From the NCBI GenBank assembly GCA_945874095.1, contig CAMCFM010000138.1:1-9020 (forward strand): 9,020 nucleotides of DNA. Reading direction: 5' to 3'. The DNA is from Candidatus Kuenenia stuttgartensis. Its GTDB lineage: Bacteria; Planctomycetota; Planctomycetia; Isosphaerales; Isosphaeraceae. This document shows positions 1 to 7,647 of this stretch, piece after piece; the stretch's first letter is position 1, and each line of letters starts with the position of its first letter. Under the pieces are notes generated by a model. That model saw only the letters and a list, made by a program, of their open reading frames with translations, made no database searches and was not told where the DNA came from. Made by a program: the position numbers and the translations under genes.

Positions 1-147
1 GCCCCCTTGCCGGAATATCAGGGCATGAGGCCAGTGATTGGCGGGTGGGTGATTGGTGGTGAGTGTGCAGGCATTGGAATTCGCGAGGACGATGGCCCGA
101 TCACCACGAATTTTAGCCGATTCGTGCCACATGCGATCGAGGATTAA
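1..147 (+). CDS. Glutathionylspermidine synthase-like ATP-grasp protein, C-terminal fragment
   Basis: Reading frame 1 is open from the first base to a TAA at 145-147, giving 48 residues; the rest of the gene lies upstream of the window. The fragment contains VIGGWVIGGECAGIGIRED followed by ITTNFSRFVPH. This matches, from memory, the extreme C-terminus of the glutathionylspermidine synthase family (GSP_synth; E. coli GspS synthetase half, YgiC, YjfC), which ends with an 'IGSW-V-...-AGIGIRE--..-IT-N-SRF-PH' pattern. Family members are ATP-grasp enzymes that form an amide bond. In E. coli GspS the product is glutathionylspermidine, but most bacterial homologues have unproven substrates, so a substrate should not be assumed. 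The tail stops where family members normally stop, so nothing suggests truncation at the 3' end. The family call is fairly firm, the function uncertain. Confidence 0.72.
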   Translation, partial: APLPEYQGMRPVIGGWVIGGECAGIGIREDDGPITTNFSRFVPHAIED

Positions 148-341
148 TATACGCGATTTTGATGGAGAATCATATTCGTAAATATCTTTTTAATAAAGAG
201 GATTTGGCTTTTTGAAGTTTTTATACTTTTGCGGTGATTTTTAAGTTGGCCTGAATGGCTTGCCAAGGCGCCTTAAAATATGCGATATTCTAATAGATCA
301 GAAGCATGAACAGTGAATGAGGCCTGTATTTTGGGGGTTCG
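148..341. other. AT-rich intergenic spacer with weak regulatory signals
   Basis: This 194-bp spacer separates the ATP-grasp tail from the zinc-ribbon gene and holds no convincing coding frame. An AT-only stem (ATATT at 172-176, AATAT at 181-185, four-base loop) followed by a T run at 187-191 could be a poor terminator for the upstream gene. TTGCCA (260-265) and GATATT (284-289), 18 bp apart, could be a promoter for the downstream gene. A perfect 10-bp palindrome AAGGCGCCTT (265-274) overlaps the -35 candidate and could be a protein-binding site. All three are weak matches judged by eye. A purine-rich GGGGG just before the start at 342 may act as the ribosome binding site. Confidence 0.3.
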
Positions 342-836
342 ATGGAGCTGACGTTTGAGTGTCCGGAATGTCGGGCGGTTGGTCGCGTGAAAAACGCCGA
401 CTCCGCGACCGAATTCGTTTGCCAAAGTTGCCAGTACAAGCGTCAGGCGAAGGCGGGAAGCGTCACTCCTGAAGGTGTCTGTCATTGCCCATACTGTGGT
501 ACTGAAAAGCTTTACATCCAGAAAGACTTCCCTCAGGGGCTGGGTGTGACCATCGTGGTTGCAGGCTTTGCGTGGGCCACATATTACTGGTATTATGTCC
601 GCCCACTGGCGGCCTATGCTGTGTTGATGGGGTCTGCTTTGCTTGACCTGATTTTGTGGAAAAAAGTTTCCGACGTCGCCATGTGCTACCGATGTTTAGG
701 GCAGATGCGTGGCCCTGATGTGAAGCCATTGGGGCGATTTGAGCCGTTTGATCTGGAGGTTGGTGAAACGTTTCGTCAGGAGCGGATGCGGGTGGCAGAG
801 CTCAAGGAACGTCAGACTAAGTCTGTCAAGCATTGA
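342..836 (+). CDS. Zinc-ribbon, two-helix membrane protein of unknown function
   Basis: The protein has 164 residues, with ATG at 342 and TGA at 834-836. The N-terminus carries a four-cysteine zinc ribbon: CPEC (C7, C10) and CQSC (C27, C30). A second set is split: CHCPYC (C47, C49, C52) precedes two hydrophobic stretches (about residues 66-86 and 89-106), and CYRC (C115, C118) follows them. Two membrane helices forming a hairpin would bring the two cysteine pairs to the same, presumably cytoplasmic, face, where they could complete one metal site. The C-terminal 45 residues are charged and rich in E, R and K (MRVAELKERQTK), perhaps a short helix. No enzyme motif or signal peptide is visible. 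I recall similar KDFPQ-G-hydrophobic proteins in planctomycetes but know no assigned function. It is probably transcribed separately from the oxidoreductase gene, which starts 82 bp downstream. Confidence 0.82.
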   Translation: MELTFECPECRAVGRVKNADSATEFVCQSCQYKRQAKAGSVTPEGVCHCPYCGTEKLYIQKDFPQGLGVTIVVAGFAWATYYWYYVRPLAAYAVLMGSALLDLILWKKVSDVAMCYRCLGQMRGPDVKPLGRFEPFDLEVGETFRQERMRVAELKERQTKSVKH

Positions 837-918
837 TCCAATGTGCGTAAGGCATGACTGTGATTTGAGATAAGTCAGGTACAAAAAATAACAAAGTCAG
901 AGAGAATTGTCCCTCGCC

Positions 919-3900
919 ATGTCTAAAGAGAAGGTACAGAATCTGGTGAGGGACGACCTGCGTGACGTTGTGCGGGGCGAGTTGAGCATCAGTGCAGTCA
1001 CTTTGGCGTCGTTCGCTGGCGATGCTGGCGTCTGGGAACAAAAGCCGCTGGCCATGGTGGCCCCCCGCGAAGAGACTGAGGTGGTGGCCGTGTTGGTATA
1101 CGCGGCAGAGCAAGGGCTTAGCGTGCATCCTCGAGGGGCAGGGCAGGGCGTAACAGGCGAGTGTCTGGGGGCAGGAATTATTTTGGATTGTTCGCGGCAT
1201 TTGCGGCGAATTGTGGATATTGGTCCTGATTGGATCACGGTTCAGGCAGGTGCAACACTGGCGGAAGTGAACTCGATTCTGGGCGAACGCGGGCGAAGGT
1301 TGTCGGCAGTGCCTTCAGGTTCCGAGGAATCGACGATCGGTGGTTGGATCAGTAGTCTGGGCAGTTCAACAAGTCCGGTTGAAGGCACTGTTGCGGATCA
1401 AATTCTTCATGCCAGACTGGCGTTGGCAAATGGGTCGATTCTGGAACTTGGACCAAGGCCGATGGTGGTCTCGGACGAGATCGGTGAGGCCGACCCTGAC
1501 GAGTCGGGCCTGATGGCCAGGCTCACTCGCATTGCTCAGTGGCGAATGGATTTATGTGATGTTGCGTCCAATGAAACATGGGCAGATCAGTCGGGGATGG
1601 TTCTGGCGGGATTGATGGACAGCCGTCAGAGAATTTTGAACCCCCAGAGAATTCTGGCAGGGGCCAGAGGAACACTTGGAGTGATCCTCGAAGCCACTTT
1701 ACGCACGGTTCCGGTGCGTCGTTGGTCAGCCTGGGCTGTGATTGGATTTGATCTGCCCGAGCGAGCCGCCGATCAATGCTTGAAATTACCGTGTCAGGAA
1801 TCTCTCGAATCGGCTGAGATTATGGATTGGAGGAGCATTGCCCTGGCATGCGATCATCAGGGCGAGTTGAAATCGTTTTTCCCCGATCCTACACCGGTTG
1901 CGGCTGTGGTACGGTGGGGTGTTGATGATGAATTTTCGGCTGAAAAAATTGTTGGCGAATTGCAATCAAAATTTCAACCGAATGCCGCATATATTCGAAC
2001 ACAAGTGGTTGCTCAATCGCAACATCCGCTTGGTCAATGGCGATTTGCTGCCAGATCAGCGCTGGGCGGACGGCCTGGAGCAGCCTTGACCCGACCGGTT
2101 TTTGAGTCGATCACAGTCAAGCCTGAGGCGGTTTCCGGGCTATTGTCACAAATTGCGGCCGCATCGCAGATGGCACGATTGAATGTGGGCATGACGGTTT
2201 CGCCGCTCACAGGCCGCATTGTGGTGGATCCGATTTTTGACCCGACTCAGTCCATAGACGAACATCAAATTGCAGGCTGGCTTGATTCGCTGGCGGATTT
2301 GACATTAAAGTCAAACGGTGTAATACGTGGTGTGGAGCCTTGGCTGAGACGCGTTCGTGGATCGGCACTGACCAGACAATTTGCCGACCTGAGACCTGTT
2401 TGGCGCGAGATCAAGACATCGTTTGACACGGGCGGGAGGCTTAATCCAGAGGCTTTGCCCGGCGAGCCCAGGCCCGATTTAAAGTTACGGGTTTTATCGA
2501 TACCAGCCGGCCCCAATCCGATGCTGAACCCGGCACTACCTAAATCAAAAATTGCATTGAGGATGCTCGATCCTGAATCGACCATCGACACATTTCCGTT
2601 CCTGCCAGTGCTGGAACCAGATTTAAACTGGCCTGAAGATCGAGGGCCGCAACTGTCGGCATCGGCCTGTAATTCTTGCGGCGCGTGTCGGTCCGTGGAG
2701 CCAACGAGCCGGATGTGCCCGAGTTTTCGGGGTGATCGAGCAGAATCGTCTTCGCCGAGAGCCTTGGCAGGCCTGATCCGTCAGGTTACGGCAGGCACCA
2801 TCGACCCGACATTGTGGGGTTCTGAGCAGGTTAAAGAGGCTGCTGAGGCCTGTTTTCATTGTCAGATGTGCCGATCGGAATGCCCGGCAGGGGTGGATAT
2901 TTCAGGACTCATGATTGAAGCCAAAGCGGCAGCGGTGGCGAACCACGGGCTTGCTCCGAAAGATTTCTGGCTTTCCCGGGTCGATGTTCTGGCCAGAATG
3001 TCGAGTTTTTTCCCGGTCATAGCTAATGCAATTCTGAGCCATGGTCAGTCGAGATGGCTGCTTGAGAAGGTCACAGGATTATCAAAGCATCGGCGACTTC
3101 CAGCCGTTCGGCGATGGTCGTTTATTCACAGGGCCGATTCGCGAGGCTGGTGTCGTCCCAGGCCTCAAATGCAGGGCCCCCGAGTGGCTTTGTTTCTTGA
3201 TATTTTGACCAACCACTTTGATCAGGATCTAGCGGAAACCACGGTCGAATTCCTGAAATGGGCCGGCGTAAATGTTTACGTGCCGAGCCGTCAGCGATCT
3301 TCGGGCATGCCAGCCCTGGTGGTGGGCGATCTGGACCGGGCACGCGAATTGGTCAGGGCCAATCTCCGAGTGCTTGGTAACGCTGTAAGGGATGGCTACA
3401 CAATTGTTTGCATTGAGCCAACTTCGGCGATGGTGATCCGCGATTTTTACCCGCGTCTGACGGATGACCTTGATGCCCGCCTGGTCGCGGATAATACTCT
3501 GGAGCTGAGCACTTACCTGGCCGGGATGGCTGAGCGTGGCCTTTTGCCTGAATCACGCCATATTTTGCATGGGCGGATCGGGTATCATCAGCCCTGTCAT
3601 TTGCGGGCCCTTGATGTAGGAAAGCCTGGGTTTGACCTTGTGAAACGAGTTCCAGGAGTTTCTTTGGAATTTATCGACAAAGGCTGTTCAGGAATCGCCG
3701 GTCCGTTTGGATTTTCGCGTTCCAACTTCCGTAAGAGCCTGAGGATTGGTCATCAGTTGCGTGCCCGGCTCAAGGACGACGATATTGATGTGGGTATGAC
3801 GGAATGCCTGAGCTGCCGCATGCAAATGGAGCAGGGGATTACCAAACGAAGTCACCACCCGGTAGAGATTCTGGCGATGGCTGCCGGATTGAATCCAGAG

Positions 3901-3948
3901 TTGAGAGCGGTCTGGAATCAGCCCAAGGCCAGAAATACAATCACCTGA
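919..3948 (+). CDS. FAD-linked oxidase / Fe-S oxidoreductase fusion, D-2-hydroxyacid dehydrogenase-like (YdiJ/GlcDF type)
   Basis: The protein has 1009 residues from the ATG at 919. A TTG at 907 would add four residues; neither start has a well-spaced ribosome site (GAGAG at 900-904 is 2 nt from the TTG and 14 from the ATG). An N-terminal FAD-binding PCMH domain (about 40-190) has the loop HPRGAGQGVTG near residue 70, then a FAD-oxidase C-terminal domain (about 250-530). Two ferredoxin-like [4Fe-4S] motifs follow: C584-x2-C587-x2-C590-x9-C600 and C645-x2-C648-x2-C651-x3-C655-P. A C-terminal CCG-type domain has YHQPCH (C893), GCSGIAG (C923) and ECLSC (C963, C966). This order fuses GlcD-like and GlpC/GlcF-like parts, as in E. 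coli YdiJ (about 1018 residues). Family members oxidise D-2-hydroxyacids such as lactate, glycolate or 2-hydroxyglutarate and pass electrons through Fe-S clusters to an acceptor. The substrate here cannot be read from sequence. The usual CCG is CSG. Confidence 0.88.
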   Translation: MSKEKVQNLVRDDLRDVVRGELSISAVTLASFAGDAGVWEQKPLAMVAPREETEVVAVLVYAAEQGLSVHPRGAGQGVTGECLGAGIILDCSRHLRRIVDIGPDWITVQAGATLAEVNSILGERGRRLSAVPSGSEESTIGGWISSLGSSTSPVEGTVADQILHARLALANGSILELGPRPMVVSDEIGEADPDESGLMARLTRIAQWRMDLCDVASNETWADQSGMVLAGLMDSRQRILNPQRILAGARGTLGVILEATLRTVPVRRWSAWAVIGFDLPERAADQCLKLPCQESLESAEIMDWRSIALACDHQGELKSFFPDPTPVAAVVRWGVDDEFSAEKIVGELQSKFQPNAAYIRTQVVAQSQHPLGQWRFAARSALGGRPGAALTRPVFESITVKPEAVSGLLSQIAAASQMARLNVGMTVSPLTGRIVVDPIFDPTQSIDEHQIAGWLDSLADLTLKSNGVIRGVEPWLRRVRGSALTRQFADLRPVWREIKTSFDTGGRLNPEALPGEPRPDLKLRVLSIPAGPNPMLNPALPKSKIALRMLDPESTIDTFPFLPVLEPDLNWPEDRGPQLSASACNSCGACRSVEPTSRMCPSFRGDRAESSSPRALAGLIRQVTAGTIDPTLWGSEQVKEAAEACFHCQMCRSECPAGVDISGLMIEAKAAAVANHGLAPKDFWLSRVDVLARMSSFFPVIANAILSHGQSRWLLEKVTGLSKHRRLPAVRRWSFIHRADSRGWCRPRPQMQGPRVALFLDILTNHFDQDLAETTVEFLKWAGVNVYVPSRQRSSGMPALVVGDLDRARELVRANLRVLGNAVRDGYTIVCIEPTSAMVIRDFYPRLTDDLDARLVADNTLELSTYLAGMAERGLLPESRHILHGRIGYHQPCHLRALDVGKPGFDLVKRVPGVSLEFIDKGCSGIAGPFGFSRSNFRKSLRIGHQLRARLKDDDIDVGMTECLSCRMQMEQGITKRSHHPVEILAMAAGLNPELRAVWNQPKARNTIT

Positions 3949-3959
3949 TTTTTATGAAC

Positions 3960-3964
3960 AGGAG
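3960..3964 (+). promoter_or_regulatory. Ribosome binding site fixing the TTG start of the DUF1801 gene
   Basis: AGGAG lies 8 nt upstream of the TTG at 3973. The frame has no nearby ATG, since the ATG at 3999 is in another frame. This strong Shine-Dalgarno match with ideal spacing is the main reason to accept TTG as the true start. The site lies just after the stop of the oxidoreductase gene (3946-3948), which fits translation from a shared message. Confidence 0.65.
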
Positions 3965-3972
3965 TTGATACA

Positions 3973-4386
3973 TTGGCCGAATTGAAAACAAAAGCGCATG
4001 ATGGGAACGTCAGGTCCTTTCTGGATACGATTGAAAATGAGAAAAAACGTCGCGAGGCTCATCAGCTTTGTGACTTGTTTGAAACGGCCACGGGCTTGCC
4101 CGCTGTGATGTGGGGGCCTGCGATTGTCGGGTTCGGGCATTATCATTATAAATATGAGTCAGGTCGAGAGGGTGATTTCTTTCAGGCCGGATTCTCGCCC
4201 AGAAAGGCAAATTTCAGCCTTTATTTCATGCCCGGAATTGCTGATTATTCAGAGTTTCTTGAAAATCTCGGGAAATACAAGACGGCTAAGAGCTGTTTGT
4301 ATATTACCTCGATAGCCCAGATCGATATGGGGGTATTGTCAGAAATGATTCGCAGGTCGATGCAAGCCACAGGTTCGAGCGGTTGA
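3973..4386 (+). CDS. DUF1801 domain-containing protein (YdhG-like)
   Basis: The protein has 137 residues, a TTG start and TGA at 4384-4386. The sequence resembles the DUF1801/YdhG family: an N-terminal helix region (NVRSFLDTIENEKKRREAHQL), then TGLPAVMWGPAIVGFGHYHYKYESG, then GFSPRKANFSLYFMPG and a C-terminal KTAKSCLYIT...ID segment. Family members are small soluble alpha/beta proteins of about 110-150 residues with no established biochemical activity, and the length fits. No signal peptide, membrane helix or catalytic motif is visible. It begins 24 bp after the FAD/Fe-S gene, on the same strand and with its own ribosome site, so the two are probably co-transcribed. That need not mean a shared function, because DUF1801 genes occur in many contexts. 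Its stop is one base from the stop of the convergent MATE gene. Confidence 0.8.
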   Translation: MAELKTKAHDGNVRSFLDTIENEKKRREAHQLCDLFETATGLPAVMWGPAIVGFGHYHYKYESGREGDFFQAGFSPRKANFSLYFMPGIADYSEFLENLGKYKTAKSCLYITSIAQIDMGVLSEMIRRSMQATGSSG

Positions 4387-4387
4387 A

Positions 4388-5773
4388 TTAAATCTTTGTA
4401 TTCGTCCATCCGCCTTTAAAATATTTGATGGCAAGCAAAAGGCCCCTGAGATTTAAGTCGACGAGCATTGCGACCCAAGCTCCCTTTAAGCCCATGGCCC
4501 AGAAAGAGCCATCTTCAGGCCGCGCGAGAATATAAGTGACTGGAATACGGAACAGGAAAAATCCGATTGTTGCATTATACCAAGGCGTTCTGGTTTCACC
4601 TGCTCCACGAAATGTGGTGGCCAGTACATTGATTGTGGCCAGGCCGGGCATGGCAAATGCAACGACTGGTAGCATGGGTGCGCCGGTTGCGATGAGTTCG
4701 GGTTTGCCTGATCCCAGAAAAAGCTGAAACATTTCTTCATCCAGAAAAAACATTGTCACGCCCATAAATGCCAATAAGACATTACCGAGCAGAAGGCACA
4801 TATTTGCGGCTCGTTTGGCAAGTTCTGGACGATTGGCGCCCAGATATTGGCCTGCAAGGATGCCGGCAGGGGCTGCAAATCCACCCACCATGAGATAAGC
4901 GATGGACTCGCATTTGATTGCAACTCCGTGTGCGGCTGTCGAAACGGCTCCGAGCCGATTGATCAACGACAAAAACCAGAGTTGACCAGTGATTCCCGTA
5001 GCGGTTTCACCTACGGTAGGAAGGCTGATGCGAACAATCCGTCGTGTCCGTTCCCAGCATGGTTTGATTGTGGATCGCTTCAGCCTTAAACCGCCCCTGC
5101 CTTTGATTAATGCCATTAAAATTAAAATCCCACCCACGCCTTCACCGATGGCTGTGCCGGCGGCCACGCCTGCAATGCCCCACTTGGGCAGTCCCATAAA
5201 GCCGACAACGAGTGCCCAGCTTAATATCACATTAATCAGATTGACAACGCCCATGACCATCGACCCGGTTCGAGTATCGCCCGCCCCGGCCAGGCAGGAC
5301 ATGCCGACGATTCGGATCGCGATGAGTGGGCCCACAGCAACGATGATCTGGAAGTAAGTGATTGCGGCTTCGGCAGAATCGCCTGACATGTTCATGCCCA
5401 GGACGATGGACCTGGCCAGAATGATTCCGAAAAACTGGATAAAGAAGCCTGCAACGAGTCCTAAACTCATGGCCACACCGGTGATCCGATTGGCTTCGTC
5501 GCGATCGCCGGCGCCGGTCATACGAGCCACCAGTGCAGAGGCTCCGGCTGAAACTACGGCGAGTAACCCGCCCATGAACCAGGAAATATAAGTGGCCACA
5601 GTGACGGCCGCAAGGTCGTCAGACGAGAGATACCAGCCTGTGATGAGCGTGTCAGAGAGTCCGACGAGATAGATCAAAGCCTGCTGAATCAGCACTGGCA
5701 GAGCCAATCTCCAGATTGTGCGGAAAAGTTCGAGATCCGTCGGGGCCGGATTGGCCTGATTTTCCGTATTCAC
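4388..5773 (-). CDS. MATE family efflux transporter
   Basis: The protein has 461 residues, with a GTG start at 5773-5771 and TAA at 4390-4388. AAGGAG lies 9 nt upstream of the GTG on the minus strand and supports that start. The length and about twelve hydrophobic segments fit the multidrug and toxic compound extrusion (MatE/NorM-DinF) family: inner-membrane antiporters that export cationic drugs or metabolites using a Na+ or H+ gradient. Two pseudo-symmetric halves are visible. Each has an N-terminal helix with the family-like pattern (LALPVLIQQALIYLVGLSDT near residue 20; VRISLPTVGE near 245) and a signature 'GAGDTRTG' (about residues 163-170) or 'FRGAGETRTP' (about 388-397). The exported substrate and the coupling ion cannot be told from the sequence. 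It is transcribed divergently from folD across 108 bp and ends against the DUF1801 gene. Confidence 0.93.
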   Translation of the reverse strand: MNTENQANPAPTDLELFRTIWRLALPVLIQQALIYLVGLSDTLITGWYLSSDDLAAVTVATYISWFMGGLLAVVSAGASALVARMTGAGDRDEANRITGVAMSLGLVAGFFIQFFGIILARSIVLGMNMSGDSAEAAITYFQIIVAVGPLIAIRIVGMSCLAGAGDTRTGSMVMGVVNLINVILSWALVVGFMGLPKWGIAGVAAGTAIGEGVGGILILMALIKGRGGLRLKRSTIKPCWERTRRIVRISLPTVGETATGITGQLWFLSLINRLGAVSTAAHGVAIKCESIAYLMVGGFAAPAGILAGQYLGANRPELAKRAANMCLLLGNVLLAFMGVTMFFLDEEMFQLFLGSGKPELIATGAPMLPVVAFAMPGLATINVLATTFRGAGETRTPWYNATIGFFLFRIPVTYILARPEDGSFWAMGLKGAWVAMLVDLNLRGLLLAIKYFKGGWTNTKI

Positions 5774-5800
5774 ACTTTCACGCTCCTTCGTTCCCAGCTA

Positions 5801-5829
5801 TTGGGCTTTTTGCGGATTCAGCTTATCAT
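5801..5829 (+). promoter_or_regulatory. Candidate sigma70-type promoter for folD
   Basis: TTGGGC (5801-5806) and TATCAT (5824-5829) are separated by 17 bp. The -10 matches the consensus at five of six positions, the -35 at only three. A transcript would start near 5836 and give a leader of about 45 nt before the GTG of folD. The -10 lies in the inverted repeat CTTAT-C-ATAAG (5822-5832), so a matching -10 (TATGAT) exists on the minus strand towards the MATE gene, but I see no good -35 for it. Judged by eye only. Confidence 0.35.
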
Positions 5830-5881
5830 AAGGAACAAGTTCGAGTCTTGACGATTTTTGAAACGCGGAAGAGGTTCCCCT

Positions 5882-6763
5882 GTGCCGAACGCCCGAATCC
5901 TGGATGGCAAAGCCCTGGCCAATCGTCTGCAAGCGGAGCTTGCTCAAGAAGTTCAGGCGTGGTCGGCCGTCACTGGAGTGAAACCTGGACTCGCCGTGGT
6001 TTTGGTAGGCGCCGAACCAGCCTCTATGGTTTATGTACGCAATAAGCGCAAGGCCGCCCACTCTGCCGGATTTGAAGATCATCTCATTGAGATGCCCTCA
6101 GACATTAGCCAGCAAGCACTTGTGGACGAAGTGGAAAAACTTAACGCCAATCCAGCCGTCCACGGAATTCTGGTCCAGTTGCCCCTGCCAAAACATTTGG
6201 ATAGCGAGCAGATCCTCCGCCGGATTCGTCCGGAAAAGGATGCCGACGGGTTTCATCCTGTGAATATGGGGCTACTCGCTCTGGGGACACCCAAACTCGT
6301 TCCATGTACACCTTTAGGGGTCAAAGAACTACTCATTCGAGAGTCCATTCCGACCAAAGGCAAACGCGTGGTGGTGGTGGGTCGATCGAACATCGTCGGT
6401 AAGCCGATGGCTCTTCTGTTAATGGCCAAAGGTGAAGGCGGCGATGCCACCGTAACCATTGCCCACACAGCCTCTGAGGATATGCCGGGACTGTGCCGGG
6501 AGGCCGATATTCTGGTCGTCGCGGCCGGTCAGCCTGAGATGGTCAAAGGCAGTTGGATCAAGCCTGGTGCCGTGGTGATTGATGTCGGAATTCACCGGCG
6601 AGCTGATGGATCACTTTGTGGTGATGTCGATTTTGCAGAGGCTTCAGAAGTGGCTTCAGCCATCACACCAGTGCCGGGCGGAGTCGGGCCATTGACGATC
6701 GCCATGCTTTTACGCAACACGTTTGAAGCCGCTAAATCGCTGGTCAGTTCGAATCCATCGTAA
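5882..6763 (+). CDS. folD: Bifunctional methylenetetrahydrofolate dehydrogenase / methenyltetrahydrofolate cyclohydrolase
   Basis: FolD interconverts 5,10-methylene-, 5,10-methenyl- and 10-formyl-tetrahydrofolate in the cytoplasm, linking serine-derived one-carbon units to purine and formyl-methionine synthesis. The GTG at 5882 gives 293 residues beginning MPNARILDGKALA, which matches the family start. A GAGG lies about 7 nt upstream. An in-frame TTG at 5858 would add eight residues and lacks such support. Catalytic residues are Y51 and K55 (YVRNK), Q99 in GILVQLPLP and D122 in KDADGFHP. The Rossmann part has VVVVGRSNIVGKPM (R168), ADILVVAAGQPEMVKG and GDVDF. The C-terminus has the hallmark PVPGGVGPLT. 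The segment usually written C-H-S-R/K-T reads AHTAS (194-198), a minor departure near the NADP 2'-phosphate site. A 48-bp gap separates it from the isomerase gene, so the two may share a transcript. Confidence 0.96.
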   Translation: MPNARILDGKALANRLQAELAQEVQAWSAVTGVKPGLAVVLVGAEPASMVYVRNKRKAAHSAGFEDHLIEMPSDISQQALVDEVEKLNANPAVHGILVQLPLPKHLDSEQILRRIRPEKDADGFHPVNMGLLALGTPKLVPCTPLGVKELLIRESIPTKGKRVVVVGRSNIVGKPMALLLMAKGEGGDATVTIAHTASEDMPGLCREADILVVAAGQPEMVKGSWIKPGAVVIDVGIHRRADGSLCGDVDFAEASEVASAITPVPGGVGPLTIAMLLRNTFEAAKSLVSSNPS

Positions 6764-6811
6764 ATCGTCAGGAATCATCAAACCAAGAACGACGAAAAGG
6801 ATCTAAAGGTC

Positions 6812-7633
6812 ATGAAATTCGGGATATGCAACGAACTCTTTGAGAACTGGGATTTTGCAGACGTCTGCAAATCCGCCAAGGTGATTGGCTACGATGGTCT
6901 GGAAATCGCTCCTTTTACGCTGGCCCCGTTGATTACCGATGTCTCAAGCACGCGTCGCTCTGAGCTGAAGAAGATCATGGCCGACAACGGTTTGGAGTGC
7001 ATCGGCCTGCACTGGCTATTGGCCAAAACCGAAGGTTTTTATCTGACCACTCCCGATGCAGCCGTGCGCCAGAAAACGCTCGATTACTTGAAAGAGCTGG
7101 TTCAGTGTACTCATGATCTAGGCGGATCGATCATGGTCTTTGGATCACCGAAACAGAGGGATCTACTGCCTGGTGTGAGTCAGGAGCAAGCCTTGGACTT
7201 TTCCGAAGAAGTTTTTTCAGGTCTGACAGAATCACTTGCCAATGCAGGTGTTACGTTTTGCCTGGAGCCTCTGGCGCCAAGCGAAACGAACTTCCTGAAC
7301 ACGATTGATCAAGCCAATGAGCTGATTGATCGCGTGAATCATCCGAATTTCAAGCTTCATCTGGACGTCAAGGCGCAGTCGTCAGAGCAAGGAACTTCCG
7401 TTCCGGAATTATGGCTGAAGCATGGCTCTAAAGCCCGTCATGCACATGCTCAGGACATCAATCTGAAGGGGCCTGGGATGGGCTCGGTTGATTTTGGACC
7501 GATTGTCAGATCGTTGAAAGAATCTGGATATCCTGGATATCTATCCGTCGAAGTTTTCGACTTCACACCGGGGGCTGAAGCGACGGCTCGAATCAGCCTG
7601 GAGACCTTGAAAAAGGCCGCCGTTGAGGGATAA
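6812..7633 (+). CDS. Sugar phosphate isomerase/epimerase family TIM-barrel protein
   Basis: The protein has 273 residues, with ATG at 6812 (AAGGA about 10 nt upstream) and TAA at 7631-7633. It belongs to the AP-endonuclease family 2 / xylose isomerase-like TIM-barrel superfamily. The N-terminus MKFGICNELFENWDFADVC and the segment IGYDGLEIAPF are typical strand-1/strand-2 features. The expected divalent-metal ligands are present in order: E152 (FCLEPL), D185 (HLDVK), H210 or H212 (HAHAQD) and E247 (SVEVFD). Relatives isomerise or epimerise sugars, hydroxypyruvate, inosose or sugar acids. The sequence does not say which substrate is used here. The absence of a secretion signal places it in the cytoplasm. 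It lies downstream of folD on the same strand, and its 3' end adjoins the repeat cassette, whose left terminal repeat starts 14 bp beyond the stop. Confidence 0.9.
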   Translation: MKFGICNELFENWDFADVCKSAKVIGYDGLEIAPFTLAPLITDVSSTRRSELKKIMADNGLECIGLHWLLAKTEGFYLTTPDAAVRQKTLDYLKELVQCTHDLGGSIMVFGSPKQRDLLPGVSQEQALDFSEEVFSGLTESLANAGVTFCLEPLAPSETNFLNTIDQANELIDRVNHPNFKLHLDVKAQSSEQGTSVPELWLKHGSKARHAHAQDINLKGPGMGSVDFGPIVRSLKESGYPGYLSVEVFDFTPGAEATARISLETLKKAAVEG

Positions 7634-7647
7634 GAATAAAGCGATTT

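Noticed and set aside
826..1238. Minus-strand open frames overlapping the start of the FAD/Fe-S gene
   Set aside because: They lie antisense to a gene with clear domains and show no recognisable protein features, so they are shadow frames.
4989..5591. Plus-strand open frames across the MATE gene
   Set aside because: They are antisense to a well-conserved transporter and rich in P, T and A, as expected from the complement of membrane-protein codons.
5848..5853. TTGACG as a -35 box for folD
   Set aside because: No -10 hexamer lies 16-18 bp downstream, and the ribosome binding site occupies that position.
5858..5881. Upstream TTG start for folD adding eight residues
   Set aside because: The GTG at 5882 has a GAGG at suitable spacing and gives the family-typical N-terminus. 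The extra residues KRGRGSP match nothing in the family.
6778..6789. Fragment of the cassette repeat upstream of the isomerase gene (TCAAACCAAGAA, also in each 149-bp repeat)
   Set aside because: The match is only 12 bp of A-rich sequence with no hairpin arm beside it, so chance is a sufficient explanation.
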